A stretch of DNA of 28,383 nt from FEN-680 sp036845225. GTDB taxonomy: Bacteria > Actinomycetota > Geothermincolia > Fen-727 > Anoxymicrobiaceae. The stretch is from contig DAIUEJ010000037.1 of NCBI GenBank assembly GCA_036845225.1, forward strand, positions 1 through 28,383, read 5' to 3'. The notes under the pieces are model-generated. The model did no database searches. It saw nothing but the letters and a program-made list of their open reading frames with translations, and was not told the origin of the DNA. This document shows positions 14,891-22,215 of this stretch, one piece after another. Each line of letters begins with the position of its first letter. Position 1 is the first letter of the stretch. The position numbers and the translations under genes are program-made.

Positions 14891-16147
14891 TTGAACGATT
14901 TCATGTATAAGAATGGCGTGCTCTTCTGCGAGGACCTGCGCGTCTCGGATATCGCCGCGAAGGTCGGCACCCCGTTCTACCTGTACAGCAAGAACACTTT
15001 TACTTCGCATTACCGTGCCATCGACCAGGCATTCGGCCAGTTGCCCCATATGATCTGTTACTCGGTGAAGGCCAACAGCAACGTCGCCATCCTGAAGATG
15101 CTCTCGGGCGAAGGAGCCGGCGCCGACGTCGTCTCGGGGGGTGAGCTGTACCGGGCGCTCAAGGGAGGCATCGAAGGAAGCAAGGTCGTCTTCGCGGGAG
15201 TAGGCAAGACAGCGGACGAGATCGAGTATGCCCTCAAGGAGGGCGTGCTCATGTTCAACGTCGAGTCGAGCCAGGAGCTCATGCTCATCAACGATATAGC
15301 GCAGAAGATGGGGACCAGGGCCCCGGTCGCGCTCCGCGTAAACCCGGACGTAGACCCGCGGACGCACGCGTACATCGCCACCGGGCTGAAGCAGAGCAAG
15401 TTCGGCATACCTCGGAAGGAGGCCATGGCGGAGTACGAGGTCGCGGCGAAGTTGCCGGGCCTTGAGCCGGTCGGCATCCACCAGCACATCGGCTCCCAGA
15501 TCCTCGAGGCCGGCCCGTTCGAGACCAGCCTCCAGAAAGTGGCCAACCTCGCCAAGAGCCTGAAGGTCCTCGGCATGGACATCCGCTACATCAACATCGG
15601 CGGCGGTTTCGGCATCCAGTACACGGACGAGCAGCCCCAGGCGCCTGACCAGTTCGCGGCGGCCATCGTCCCGCTGCTCGCCCCGTCGGGTTGCACCGTG
15701 ATACTGGAAGTCGGTCGAATGATCGCAGGTAACGCCGGCATCCTTGTGACCAAGGTCCTGTTCAATAAGCAGAGCGAAGAGAAGAAGTTCGTGGTCGTCG
15801 ACGCCGCGATGAACGACCTCATCCGCCCAGCGCTCTACCAGGCCGAGCACCACATCGGGCCCGTCGCCTACCGCGACGGCGCTCCCGAGGAGAAGGTCGA
15901 CGTGGTCGGGCCAGTGTGCGAGTCCGGCGACTTCCTCGCCCAGGACCGCTCGATCCCTGAGGTCCAGCCCGGCGACCTGCTCGCCGTGTTCACCGCGGGC
16001 GCGTACGGCTTCACGATGTCCTCGAACTACAACTCGCGCAAGCGCGTCCCGGAGATCATGGTCTCCGGTAAGAAGGCTTACGTCATCAGGCGCCGGGAGA
16101 CCAACGAGGACCTGGTCCGGGGCGAAGCCATTCCACAGGACCTGTAG
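14891..16147 (+). CDS. lysA: Diaminopimelate decarboxylase
   Basis: The 418-residue PLP enzyme converts meso-diaminopimelate to lysine, the last step of the pathway. The PLP lysine is K60 in CYSVKANSN. Other family blocks are VVSGGELYRAL, SKFGI, HQHIGSQI, INIGGGFGI, the phosphate-site segment EVGRMIAGNAG, the substrate cysteine in GPVCESGDFLA, and the C-terminal tyrosine in AGAYGFTMSSNYNSR. The usual EPGR reads EVGR here. Start TTG at 14891 is supported by GGGGAGAGG just ahead; ATG at 14903 is an alternative. The next gene (DUF362) begins 54 bases later in the same direction. Confidence 0.95.
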   Translation: MNDFMYKNGVLFCEDLRVSDIAAKVGTPFYLYSKNTFTSHYRAIDQAFGQLPHMICYSVKANSNVAILKMLSGEGAGADVVSGGELYRALKGGIEGSKVVFAGVGKTADEIEYALKEGVLMFNVESSQELMLINDIAQKMGTRAPVALRVNPDVDPRTHAYIATGLKQSKFGIPRKEAMAEYEVAAKLPGLEPVGIHQHIGSQILEAGPFETSLQKVANLAKSLKVLGMDIRYINIGGGFGIQYTDEQPQAPDQFAAAIVPLLAPSGCTVILEVGRMIAGNAGILVTKVLFNKQSEEKKFVVVDAAMNDLIRPALYQAEHHIGPVAYRDGAPEEKVDVVGPVCESGDFLAQDRSIPEVQPGDLLAVFTAGAYGFTMSSNYNSRKRVPEIMVSGKKAYVIRRRETNEDLVRGEAIPQDL

Positions 16148-16201
16148 GCGCGCGGCGTCGCGCCGGCGCCCGGCGGGCTCACCGCCCGGAAGAGGACTAA
16201 C

Positions 16202-17500
16202 ATGTCACAGAAACAACTGGTCTCAGTCATCGATGCCAAGCGCGACCTGCCCGGCACGGTCGCCGGCATCCTCGACAGGCACGGCGTCGATGAAGTCATC
16301 GCGGAGAAGCCCGACGCTTGCTACATCAAGGTCAACGCGATTGATTTCAAGCCCCATGTCTTCACCAGCCTGGCGGTGACGGGCGAGGTCATCGACTACT
16401 GCAAGCGCGCGGGCGCCCGGCGCGTGTTCCTGATGGAGAACTCCACCCAGGGCAACGTCACTCGCCTGGTGTTCGAGGTCGCCGGCTTCACCCGGCTGTG
16501 CGAGGAGAAGGGCATCGAGCCGCTCTTCCTGGACGAGGGACGAGAGGCGAAGGTGCATCTGCCGCACATGGACTACGACGTCCATATGTCCAGGCACGTC
16601 AAGCGGATCATCGACGACCGGGACAAGGTCACCTACATCAACGTCCCGAAGCTCAAGACCCACTCCATGAGCGTCATGACCGTCGGCATCAAGAACCAGT
16701 ACGGACTGGTCGCCCATCGCGACCGCTCCATCGACCACAACTTCAGGCTGCATAAGAAGCTCGCCGACGTGTACAGCGTCATCCAGCCGGACTTCACGCT
16801 GGTGGACGGAACTGTCGTCACCATCTACGGGCATTACCCGCCCGTGGCCCTCCACAAGATGTCGCTGGTGCCCCTTAACATCATCGTGGGCGGGCGCGAC
16901 ACGGTCGCCGTCGACACGGTCTGCGCGCGCATCCTCGGTTACAAGGTCGCCGAGGTAAAGCACCTCGCGGAGGCCCGTGACATGGGGCTGGGATGCGCCG
17001 ACATGAGAAGCATTGAGGTCGAAGGCGAGTCCCTGGACAGGTTCACGGAGAAGTACCCTTACGAGCTGTACGACGCCTTCCCCCACGACGTCGAGGTCAT
17101 CCGGGGCGCCGAACGCAACTGCCTCGAGGGCTGCGACGCCAACACCCTCGCGCTGCTCCAGGTGCTCTACCTCGATTTCGAAGGCAAAGGCGGCTTTACC
17201 ATCGTGATGGGGAAGGGGTTCGACCGGAAGAGGATCGACCGCATCAAAGGACGCGTGCTGGTCGCGGGGCCATGCGCGTACGACGAGGTCGGCGAGCGGC
17301 TCATCGGGAGGCTCGGGCGCAAGAACGTCCTGTTCACGCGTGAGTGCAACGACCTGGCGTCGACCACCGGCGCGCTCACGAAACTCATGAAGGTGAGCCC
17401 CCTGAAGATGGTGCCGATCAACCCGCTGAAATCGCTGAAGCTGCTCGCGGAGGCGAAGCTCAGAGGGTCGAAGGCGCGGATACCGTCCCTCATCCCGTAA
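16202..17500 (+). CDS. DUF362 domain protein
   Basis: The 432-residue protein has the DUF362 core: YIKVNAIDFKPHVFTSLAVTGEVIDYCKRAGARRVFL near residues 40-80, YINVPKLKTHSMSVMTVGIKNQYG at about 145-168, and the metal-like VGGRDTVAVDTVCARILGY near 230. DUF362 proteins are found mainly in anaerobes and often carry ferredoxin domains; this one has none, only a C-x3-C (CLEGC) near residue 306. The C-terminal third holds a second alpha/beta unit (RVLVAGPCAYDEVGERLIGR). The biochemical role is not established. GAGGACTAAC precedes ATG 16202. It probably shares a transcript with lysA. The TAA is followed at once by REP-like repeats. Confidence 0.82.
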   Translation: MSQKQLVSVIDAKRDLPGTVAGILDRHGVDEVIAEKPDACYIKVNAIDFKPHVFTSLAVTGEVIDYCKRAGARRVFLMENSTQGNVTRLVFEVAGFTRLCEEKGIEPLFLDEGREAKVHLPHMDYDVHMSRHVKRIIDDRDKVTYINVPKLKTHSMSVMTVGIKNQYGLVAHRDRSIDHNFRLHKKLADVYSVIQPDFTLVDGTVVTIYGHYPPVALHKMSLVPLNIIVGGRDTVAVDTVCARILGYKVAEVKHLAEARDMGLGCADMRSIEVEGESLDRFTEKYPYELYDAFPHDVEVIRGAERNCLEGCDANTLALLQVLYLDFEGKGGFTIVMGKGFDRKRIDRIKGRVLVAGPCAYDEVGERLIGRLGRKNVLFTRECNDLASTTGALTKLMKVSPLKMVPINPLKSLKLLAEAKLRGSKARIPSLIP

Positions 17501-17501
17501 A

Positions 17502-17583
17502 GTAGCGCCGGTGAACGGGAGCCTAGCGCCGGCGTCCCGGGCGGCATTGGTGCGCAGTACCGTAGCGCCGGCGTCCCGCCGGC
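17502..17583 (+). repeat. REP-like repeats (GTAG plus GC palindrome), three units
   Basis: The best copy at 17562-17583 reads GTAG-C-GCCGGCG-TCC-CGCCGGC, a tetranucleotide followed by a 7-bp hairpin. A second unit (CTAG, then the same but ending CGGGCGGC) is at 17523-17545 and a fragment GTAGCGCCG starts at 17502. The layout matches REP sequences moved by RAYT transposases. The ribosome site of nth (AGGAGG) starts directly behind the last copy. Confidence 0.75.
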
Positions 17584-17593
17584 AGGAGGCGGT

Positions 17594-18268
17594 ATGGATC
17601 GCGAAGAAAAAGCTCTCGAGGTGGAGCGCCGGCTGGCGAAGGCTTTCGCCCAGAAGCTCCCACCGGCGTCCGAGCGCCGCGACATAGTGCACGAGCTCGT
17701 CCACGCCGTCCTCTCGCAGAACACCTCGCGCCGCAACTACAATCTCGCCTACGCGCGGCTGATCGAGGCGTTCCCTTCCATAGAGGAACTCGGGGCCGCG
17801 CGCGTTACCGCTATCGAGCGCGCGATCAGGCCGGGCGGACTGTCGAAGCAGAAATCGAGCTCCATCAAGGCGATACTCCATACCATCCATGAGGAGCGCG
17901 GGGACTACTCGCTCGAGTTCGTGCGAGGCATGACCGTGCCGAAAGCGCGTGAGTACCTGACCTCGCTTCCCGGGGTCGGCCCCAAGACCGCATCGGTCGT
18001 CCTTATGTTCGCCGACGGCCGGCGAGTCCTCCCCGTCGACACTCATGTACTCCGCACCTCAAAGCGCATCGGGCTCATAGACGAGAAGACCACCGCCGAA
18101 CAGGCGCAGCAGCAGCTCGAGGGACTGATACCTCCTGCAAAGCGTCCGGGTATGCACCTCGACCTGGTCCACCTCGGACGCGAGATCTGCCATGCGCGTG
18201 GGCCGCGCCACGAGGTGTGCCCGGTCAACATGCTTTGCGACTTCTATCAGAAGGGTCGTTCGGGCTGA
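17594..18268 (+). CDS. nth: Endonuclease III-like DNA glycosylase with C-H-C-C cluster pattern
   Basis: This 224-residue HhH-GPD glycosylase excises oxidised pyrimidines. The helix-hairpin-helix is LPGVGPKTA with the catalytic lysine K131, and the catalytic aspartate is D149 in VDTHV. The C-terminal iron-sulfur motif normally reads C-x6-C-x2-C-x5-C. Here it reads C199-x6-H206-x2-C209-x5-C215, so the second ligand is histidine. The fold signature is otherwise intact, and the N-terminal LVHAVLSQNTSRRNYNLAY is typical. ATG 17594 has AGGAGG seven bases ahead. Assignment to the exact Nth subfamily (Nth or another HhH-GPD branch) is open because of the altered cluster motif. Confidence 0.88.
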   Translation: MDREEKALEVERRLAKAFAQKLPPASERRDIVHELVHAVLSQNTSRRNYNLAYARLIEAFPSIEELGAARVTAIERAIRPGGLSKQKSSSIKAILHTIHEERGDYSLEFVRGMTVPKAREYLTSLPGVGPKTASVVLMFADGRRVLPVDTHVLRTSKRIGLIDEKTTAEQAQQQLEGLIPPAKRPGMHLDLVHLGREICHARGPRHEVCPVNMLCDFYQKGRSG

Positions 18269-18377
18269 ACGCCTCGGACCTCCGCGGCCGGGCCAGTGCC
18301 CGCGTTTCCTCAATGTTGTAAGTGCTAGAATGTGGATAGAATTACCTGGTAGGCCGTTCACACCGCGCGAGGATCAG

Positions 18378-20345
18378 ATGACCTGGATTGCCGACACCAT
18401 ATCTACACGCCGCGTCCCCATCCTGGACGTTCTTTCCGACCTGCTCCCGGGCGCGACCGAGATCCCGCCGTTCACCGAGGCCGAGCTCTACCAGCAGGCT
18501 GTCTTCACCCTTGACCTCCTGGTTGACGCGCTCGGATCCGGCAACATCAGCCCGCTGTTCAACAAGTGGGTCGCCATCGGTAAGGCGTGCGCGGAGCGTG
18601 AGCTGTCACTCGAGGAGATACCGAACGTACCGGACTTCCTGAAGCGCGCGATCTGGCACGAGTTGCAGCGGTGCGTTGACAGCGGAGAGGTGCGGTTCGC
18701 CGACCTCATCGAGGCGATGATGGGAGTCGAGACCATTCTCGCGGACTCATGGTTCGCCCTCATGCGGAGCTTCACCGAGTCAGAGGACGTCGCCACCATG
18801 GCGCGCAACGAGCGCATGGAGGCGCTCTACAGCCTCACCGAGGTTCTCGCCTCTACTGGAAATGGGGACGAGATATACCAGAACATCGTCGAGAAGGTCG
18901 CCGCCATCACGGGCCTGCCGAGGTGCTCGCTCCTGCTCCTTCGCGAGGGCAAGCTCGAGGCGCTCGCCTCCAGCTTCGACAAAGACCGCGAGAGGCTGCT
19001 GGCCGCCGGCGCCGAGTCGCTCGACGAACTGGCGGCGATGGCTTCTGGCAGCGGTCCCGCTGTGCTGGACAAGGACGATAAGCTGCAGCCGGCGCTGCAG
19101 GCGCTTCTGACCGAGTACCAGACACCCGTGATGCTGGTCGTGCCGATGCGGAGCGGCGACAAGGCTATCGGCCTGCTCCTGCTGGACGCCGGCCACGAAG
19201 GCGAGTTCACCCGAGAGCAGATCGACCTGTCGGTGATGAGCGCGAGCCAGGCCGCGATCGCCATCGAGAAGAGCGGGCTGCTCACCGAGATGGAGAGCAG
19301 GCTGAAGCACATGGCCGCGATCGGGATCGTGGCGCGCACCCTCACTTCCCACCTCGACCCGAAAGAGCAACTCGAGAGCCTGCTGCAGATGGCAACGGCG
19401 TTGATCCGCGCGGACAGCGGCGTGTTCATGCTGATAGAGGAGATGTTCGACGAGCTCAAGGAAGAGGCCTCATCGGGCCGCGCCGCGCTCGCAAAAGACG
19501 AAGCGTTTGTCACGATGGCCCAGTGGGCATACGCCAACGAGAAGATCGTGCCCTGGCGAAGGGGCGAAGCCGACGACCGTTTCGGCGAGCTCGCGGAGCC
19601 CGTGGAGGCGTGCCTGGTCGCGCCCCTGATGGTCTGGGACAAGCCCATCGGCGTCCTGGGCGTGTCTTCCTCCAGGCCCGGTGAGGAGTATACCAAAGAC
19701 GATATCGAACTTTTCGGGAACTTCGCCGCGCAGGCGGCCGTCTCCCTCGAGAACACGCGGCTCTACGAGCGCCTGCAGGACACCTACCTGGGCGCCATCG
19801 GCTCTCTCGCCGCGGCCATCGAGGCCAGGGACCCGTACACGGTCGGTCACTCGGCCAGGGTCACGCAGTACGCGGTCGCCATAGCCGAATCCATGGGGCT
19901 GTCGAGCGAGGAAGTGGAAGAGCTGCGCCTCGCCGGCCTGCTGCACGACCTGGGGAAGATAGGAGTCCCGGACAGCATCCTGAACAAGGCAGGGCGCCTG
20001 AGTGAGGAGGAGTACTCGGCCATCAAGATGCACCCGGCGCTCAGCATGCGCATCATCGAGCCGCTCCCTCACCTCGGCAACATCATCCCCATCATCTACC
20101 ACCACCACGAGCGTTACGACGGCAACGGCTACATGGACGGCAAGGCAGGCGACAAGATACCGCTAGGCGCCCGCATCATCGCCGTGGCAGACTCCTTCGA
20201 GGCGATGACCTCCGACAGGCCGTACAGGAAAGCGTTGTCCCGCGAGGAGGCGATAGCCGAACTCTCGCGCAACGCCGGCTCGCAGTTCGACCCGGAGGTC
20301 GTGCACCACTTCCTCGCCCTGCTGGAAGAGACCGCACCCGCCTGA
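18378..20345 (+). CDS. GAF-GAF-HD-GYP signalling protein
   Basis: The 655-residue protein has a helical N-terminal domain (residues 5-140; possibly RsbRD-like, tentative), GAF1 (about 150-300), GAF2 (about 315-470) and a C-terminal HD-GYP phosphodiesterase domain (about 480-650). HD-GYP domains hydrolyse cyclic di-GMP. The metal residues are present: H523-D524 in LLHDLGKIGVPD, the HP pair in IKMHPALS, and H575-H576-H577-E578. The GYP loop reads GNGYMDG (G584-Y585-M586), with methionine replacing proline. There are no membrane segments, so it senses a cytoplasmic signal. ATG 18378 is preferred over the in-frame ATG at 18330 because GAGGATC lies six bases ahead. It is a single gene, 109 bases behind nth. 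Confidence 0.9.
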   Translation: MTWIADTISTRRVPILDVLSDLLPGATEIPPFTEAELYQQAVFTLDLLVDALGSGNISPLFNKWVAIGKACAERELSLEEIPNVPDFLKRAIWHELQRCVDSGEVRFADLIEAMMGVETILADSWFALMRSFTESEDVATMARNERMEALYSLTEVLASTGNGDEIYQNIVEKVAAITGLPRCSLLLLREGKLEALASSFDKDRERLLAAGAESLDELAAMASGSGPAVLDKDDKLQPALQALLTEYQTPVMLVVPMRSGDKAIGLLLLDAGHEGEFTREQIDLSVMSASQAAIAIEKSGLLTEMESRLKHMAAIGIVARTLTSHLDPKEQLESLLQMATALIRADSGVFMLIEEMFDELKEEASSGRAALAKDEAFVTMAQWAYANEKIVPWRRGEADDRFGELAEPVEACLVAPLMVWDKPIGVLGVSSSRPGEEYTKDDIELFGNFAAQAAVSLENTRLYERLQDTYLGAIGSLAAAIEARDPYTVGHSARVTQYAVAIAESMGLSSEEVEELRLAGLLHDLGKIGVPDSILNKAGRLSEEEYSAIKMHPALSMRIIEPLPHLGNIIPIIYHHHERYDGNGYMDGKAGDKIPLGARIIAVADSFEAMTSDRPYRKALSREEAIAELSRNAGSQFDPEVVHHFLALLEETAPA

Positions 20346-20349
20346 AATG

Positions 20350-20467
20350 ACGTCGGTCATTTTCCACTTTTCTTTACACTTTTTATCGACGTGTTAGAAC
20401 GCCACTGGGGAAAGACCGATTGGCGCAGGCCTTCGAAGTGTAAAGAAAAGTGGAAAATGACCGACGT
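20350..20467. repeat. Perfect 32-bp inverted repeat (MITE-like), copy C
   Basis: The left arm (20350-20381, starting ACGTCGGTCATTTTCC) is the exact reverse complement of the right arm (20436-20467, ending GGAAAATGACCGACGT). The spacer is 54 bases and holds a smaller CGCCA/TGGCG stem. The left end also forms AAATGAC-GTCG-GTCATTT. It begins 4 bases past the stop of the HD-GYP gene. The right arm contains AAAGTGGAAAATGACC, resembling the GTG...GACC core of copies A, B and D. No flanking target duplication is evident. Confidence 0.8.
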
Positions 20468-20482
20468 GGTTTGGAGGAACGG

Positions 20483-20488
20483 TATAAT
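20483..20488 (+). promoter_or_regulatory. Candidate -10 element for cooC
   Basis: TATAAT lies 73 bases before the cooC start. No good -35 is seen at 16-18 bases; the nearest match, ATGACC in the repeat arm, is 20 bases away. The 3' arm of the 32-bp repeat thus borders the promoter. Confidence 0.4.
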
Positions 20489-20561
20489 TCAAGGGTCCGA
20501 CCCGTGAATCTTGAATCTAAAGCATGTCAAGCTGACTCTACTTCAGACAGAGGTGATTCGA

Positions 20562-21353
20562 TTGAAGCTCGCAATCAGTGGCAAGGGTGGAGTGGGAAAG
20601 AGCACGCTTGCGGGAGGGCTCGCGCGAAGCTTCGCGGACGAGGGCAGGAAAGTGCTGGCGATCGACGCCGACCCGGACGCGAACCTCGCTGTCTCGATCG
20701 GGATATCGGCTGAGACGGCTCTCAACATAGTCCCGCTGTCCGAGATGAAAGACATAGTCGAGGAGAGGACCGGGGCGAAGCTCGGGACCTTCGGGCAGAT
20801 CTTCAAGATGAACCCCAAGGTCGATGACCTTCCAGACCAGATCTGCCTGACCCACAAGGGGGTCAAGCTCCTGGCCATGGGCACGGTCAAAGAGGGCGGC
20901 GGCGGGTGCGTGTGTCCCGAGTCGGTGCTGCTGAAGGCGCTCATGCGGCACATCCTTCTCGATCGCGACGACGTCGTGATAATGGACATGGAGGCCGGCA
21001 TCGAGCACCTGGGGCGCGGCACATCGGAGAGCGTAGACGCCATCGTCATAGTGGCCGAGCCGGGGCTGCGCAGCGTGCAGACCGCCGCGACCACGGCGAG
21101 GCTCGCGAAGCAGATCGGCATCCAGCGGTTGTTCGTGGTGTTCAACAAGGTGGTGGACGATGCTGAGGTCGAGATGCTCAAGGACGGGCTGGGAGACATC
21201 GCGACGATAGGCATCATCCACTTCAGCGACAAGGTGCGTAAAGCGGACCTGGAGGGCCAATCCGCGTACGACGTGGCCCCCGAGTTCGTCGAGGAGATAA
21301 ACATAATCAAGGCGAGGCTGGAGAAGGAGCTGGAAGGAGAACGGGTTGGCTGA
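20562..21353 (+). CDS. cooC: CooC-type nickel insertion ATPase
   Basis: The 263-residue MinD/SIMIBI-family ATPase begins MKLAISGKGGVGKSTLAGG, a deviant Walker A with the signature lysine (residues 7-15). The switch region is LAIDADPDANLA, and VVIMDMEAGIEHLGRGT is the Walker B strand. The family-defining C-x-C metal site is C116-V-C118 in GGGGCVCPES. CooC proteins dimerise through this motif, bind Ni and insert it into carbon monoxide dehydrogenase at the cost of ATP. Start TTG at 20562 has AGAGGTGATT ahead and puts the P-loop at its usual place; longer starts add 17 unrelated residues. The gene overlaps the following flavoprotein gene by 8 bases. No CODH gene lies in the window. Confidence 0.92.
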   Translation: MKLAISGKGGVGKSTLAGGLARSFADEGRKVLAIDADPDANLAVSIGISAETALNIVPLSEMKDIVEERTGAKLGTFGQIFKMNPKVDDLPDQICLTHKGVKLLAMGTVKEGGGGCVCPESVLLKALMRHILLDRDDVVIMDMEAGIEHLGRGTSESVDAIVIVAEPGLRSVQTAATTARLAKQIGIQRLFVVFNKVVDDAEVEMLKDGLGDIATIGIIHFSDKVRKADLEGQSAYDVAPEFVEEINIIKARLEKELEGERVG

Positions 21354-22215
21354 CGGGAGCTTTGCGATAACAGAGAAGGAACAGTACGCGCACGACGTCT
21401 ACCGCATGCGGGTGCGTGCCCCACTGATACCACCGGCGGCGAAGGCCGGGCAGTTCGTGATCATCAGGACGGACGACCACGGCGAGCGAATACCCCTCAC
21501 GCTCATGGACCACTCCGGGGACGAAGGGACCATCGAGCTGGTATTCCAGGTCGTCGGCACCACGACCGACAAGCTGGCGCTGCTCGAGGTCGGTGATTGC
21601 CTCCAGGACGTGGTCGGGCCGCTCGGCAGGCCGACCGAGGTCGAAGGGCTGGGCCGCGTCGCCTGCGTGGGCGGGGGAGTCGGCATCGCGGCGCTGTATC
21701 CGATAGCGAGGGCGTGCGCGCAGGCGGGCAACGACGTGAAGGTGCTCCTCGGCTCGCGTGACCGCGACCACCTCATCCTGTACGACCGGATGCAGGCGCT
21801 GGACGCACAGGTGGAGGTCGCGACTGATGACGGTTCGGTAGGCATCCGAGGCTTCGTGACCGAGCTGGTGTTGAAGGCTATAAAGGAATGGCAACCGGAC
21901 AAGGTCATCGCCGTCGGTCCCGTCCCCATGATGCGCGCGGTCTCGCTGCTCACGAAAGAGCACGGGGTCCCCACCGTGGTGAGCCTGAACGCCATCATGC
22001 TCGACGGCACGGGGATGTGCGGGACGTGCCGCTGCGAAGTCGCCGGCGAGACGAAGTTTTCATGCGTGGACGGCCCGGAGTTCGACGGCCACCTGGTCGA
22101 CTTCGAGATGCTCACGAGCAGGCTGTCGGCCTACAAGGACGAGGAGCGCGAGTCGCGCGAGTCGTTCAAGCGGGTCGCCTCGGAGTACAGGCACGCGTGC
22201 CGGGAGGAAGCATGA
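21346..22215 (+). CDS. NfnA/PyrK-like FAD/NAD-binding [2Fe-2S] oxidoreductase subunit
   Basis: The 289-residue protein has a ferredoxin-reductase FAD domain (residues 5-100, AGQFVIIRTDDHGERIPLTL), an NAD domain (ACVGGGVGIAALYPIARA, then VIAVGPVPMMRAV), and a C-terminal cluster segment GMCGTCRCEVAGETKFSCVDG. It ends with the hallmark PEFDGHLVDFE. This is the sulfide dehydrogenase/NfnA group, which normally pairs with a GltD-like NfnB subunit to bifurcate electrons between NADPH, NADH and ferredoxin. No NfnB gene follows. Start TTG 21346 overlaps cooC, with AAGGAG ahead. The stop overlaps the gltX start (ATGA). The link to cooC suggests a role in CODH-related electron flow, as inference. Confidence 0.88.
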   Translation: MADGSFAITEKEQYAHDVYRMRVRAPLIPPAAKAGQFVIIRTDDHGERIPLTLMDHSGDEGTIELVFQVVGTTTDKLALLEVGDCLQDVVGPLGRPTEVEGLGRVACVGGGVGIAALYPIARACAQAGNDVKVLLGSRDRDHLILYDRMQALDAQVEVATDDGSVGIRGFVTELVLKAIKEWQPDKVIAVGPVPMMRAVSLLTKEHGVPTVVSLNAIMLDGTGMCGTCRCEVAGETKFSCVDGPEFDGHLVDFEMLTSRLSAYKDEERESRESFKRVASEYRHACREEA

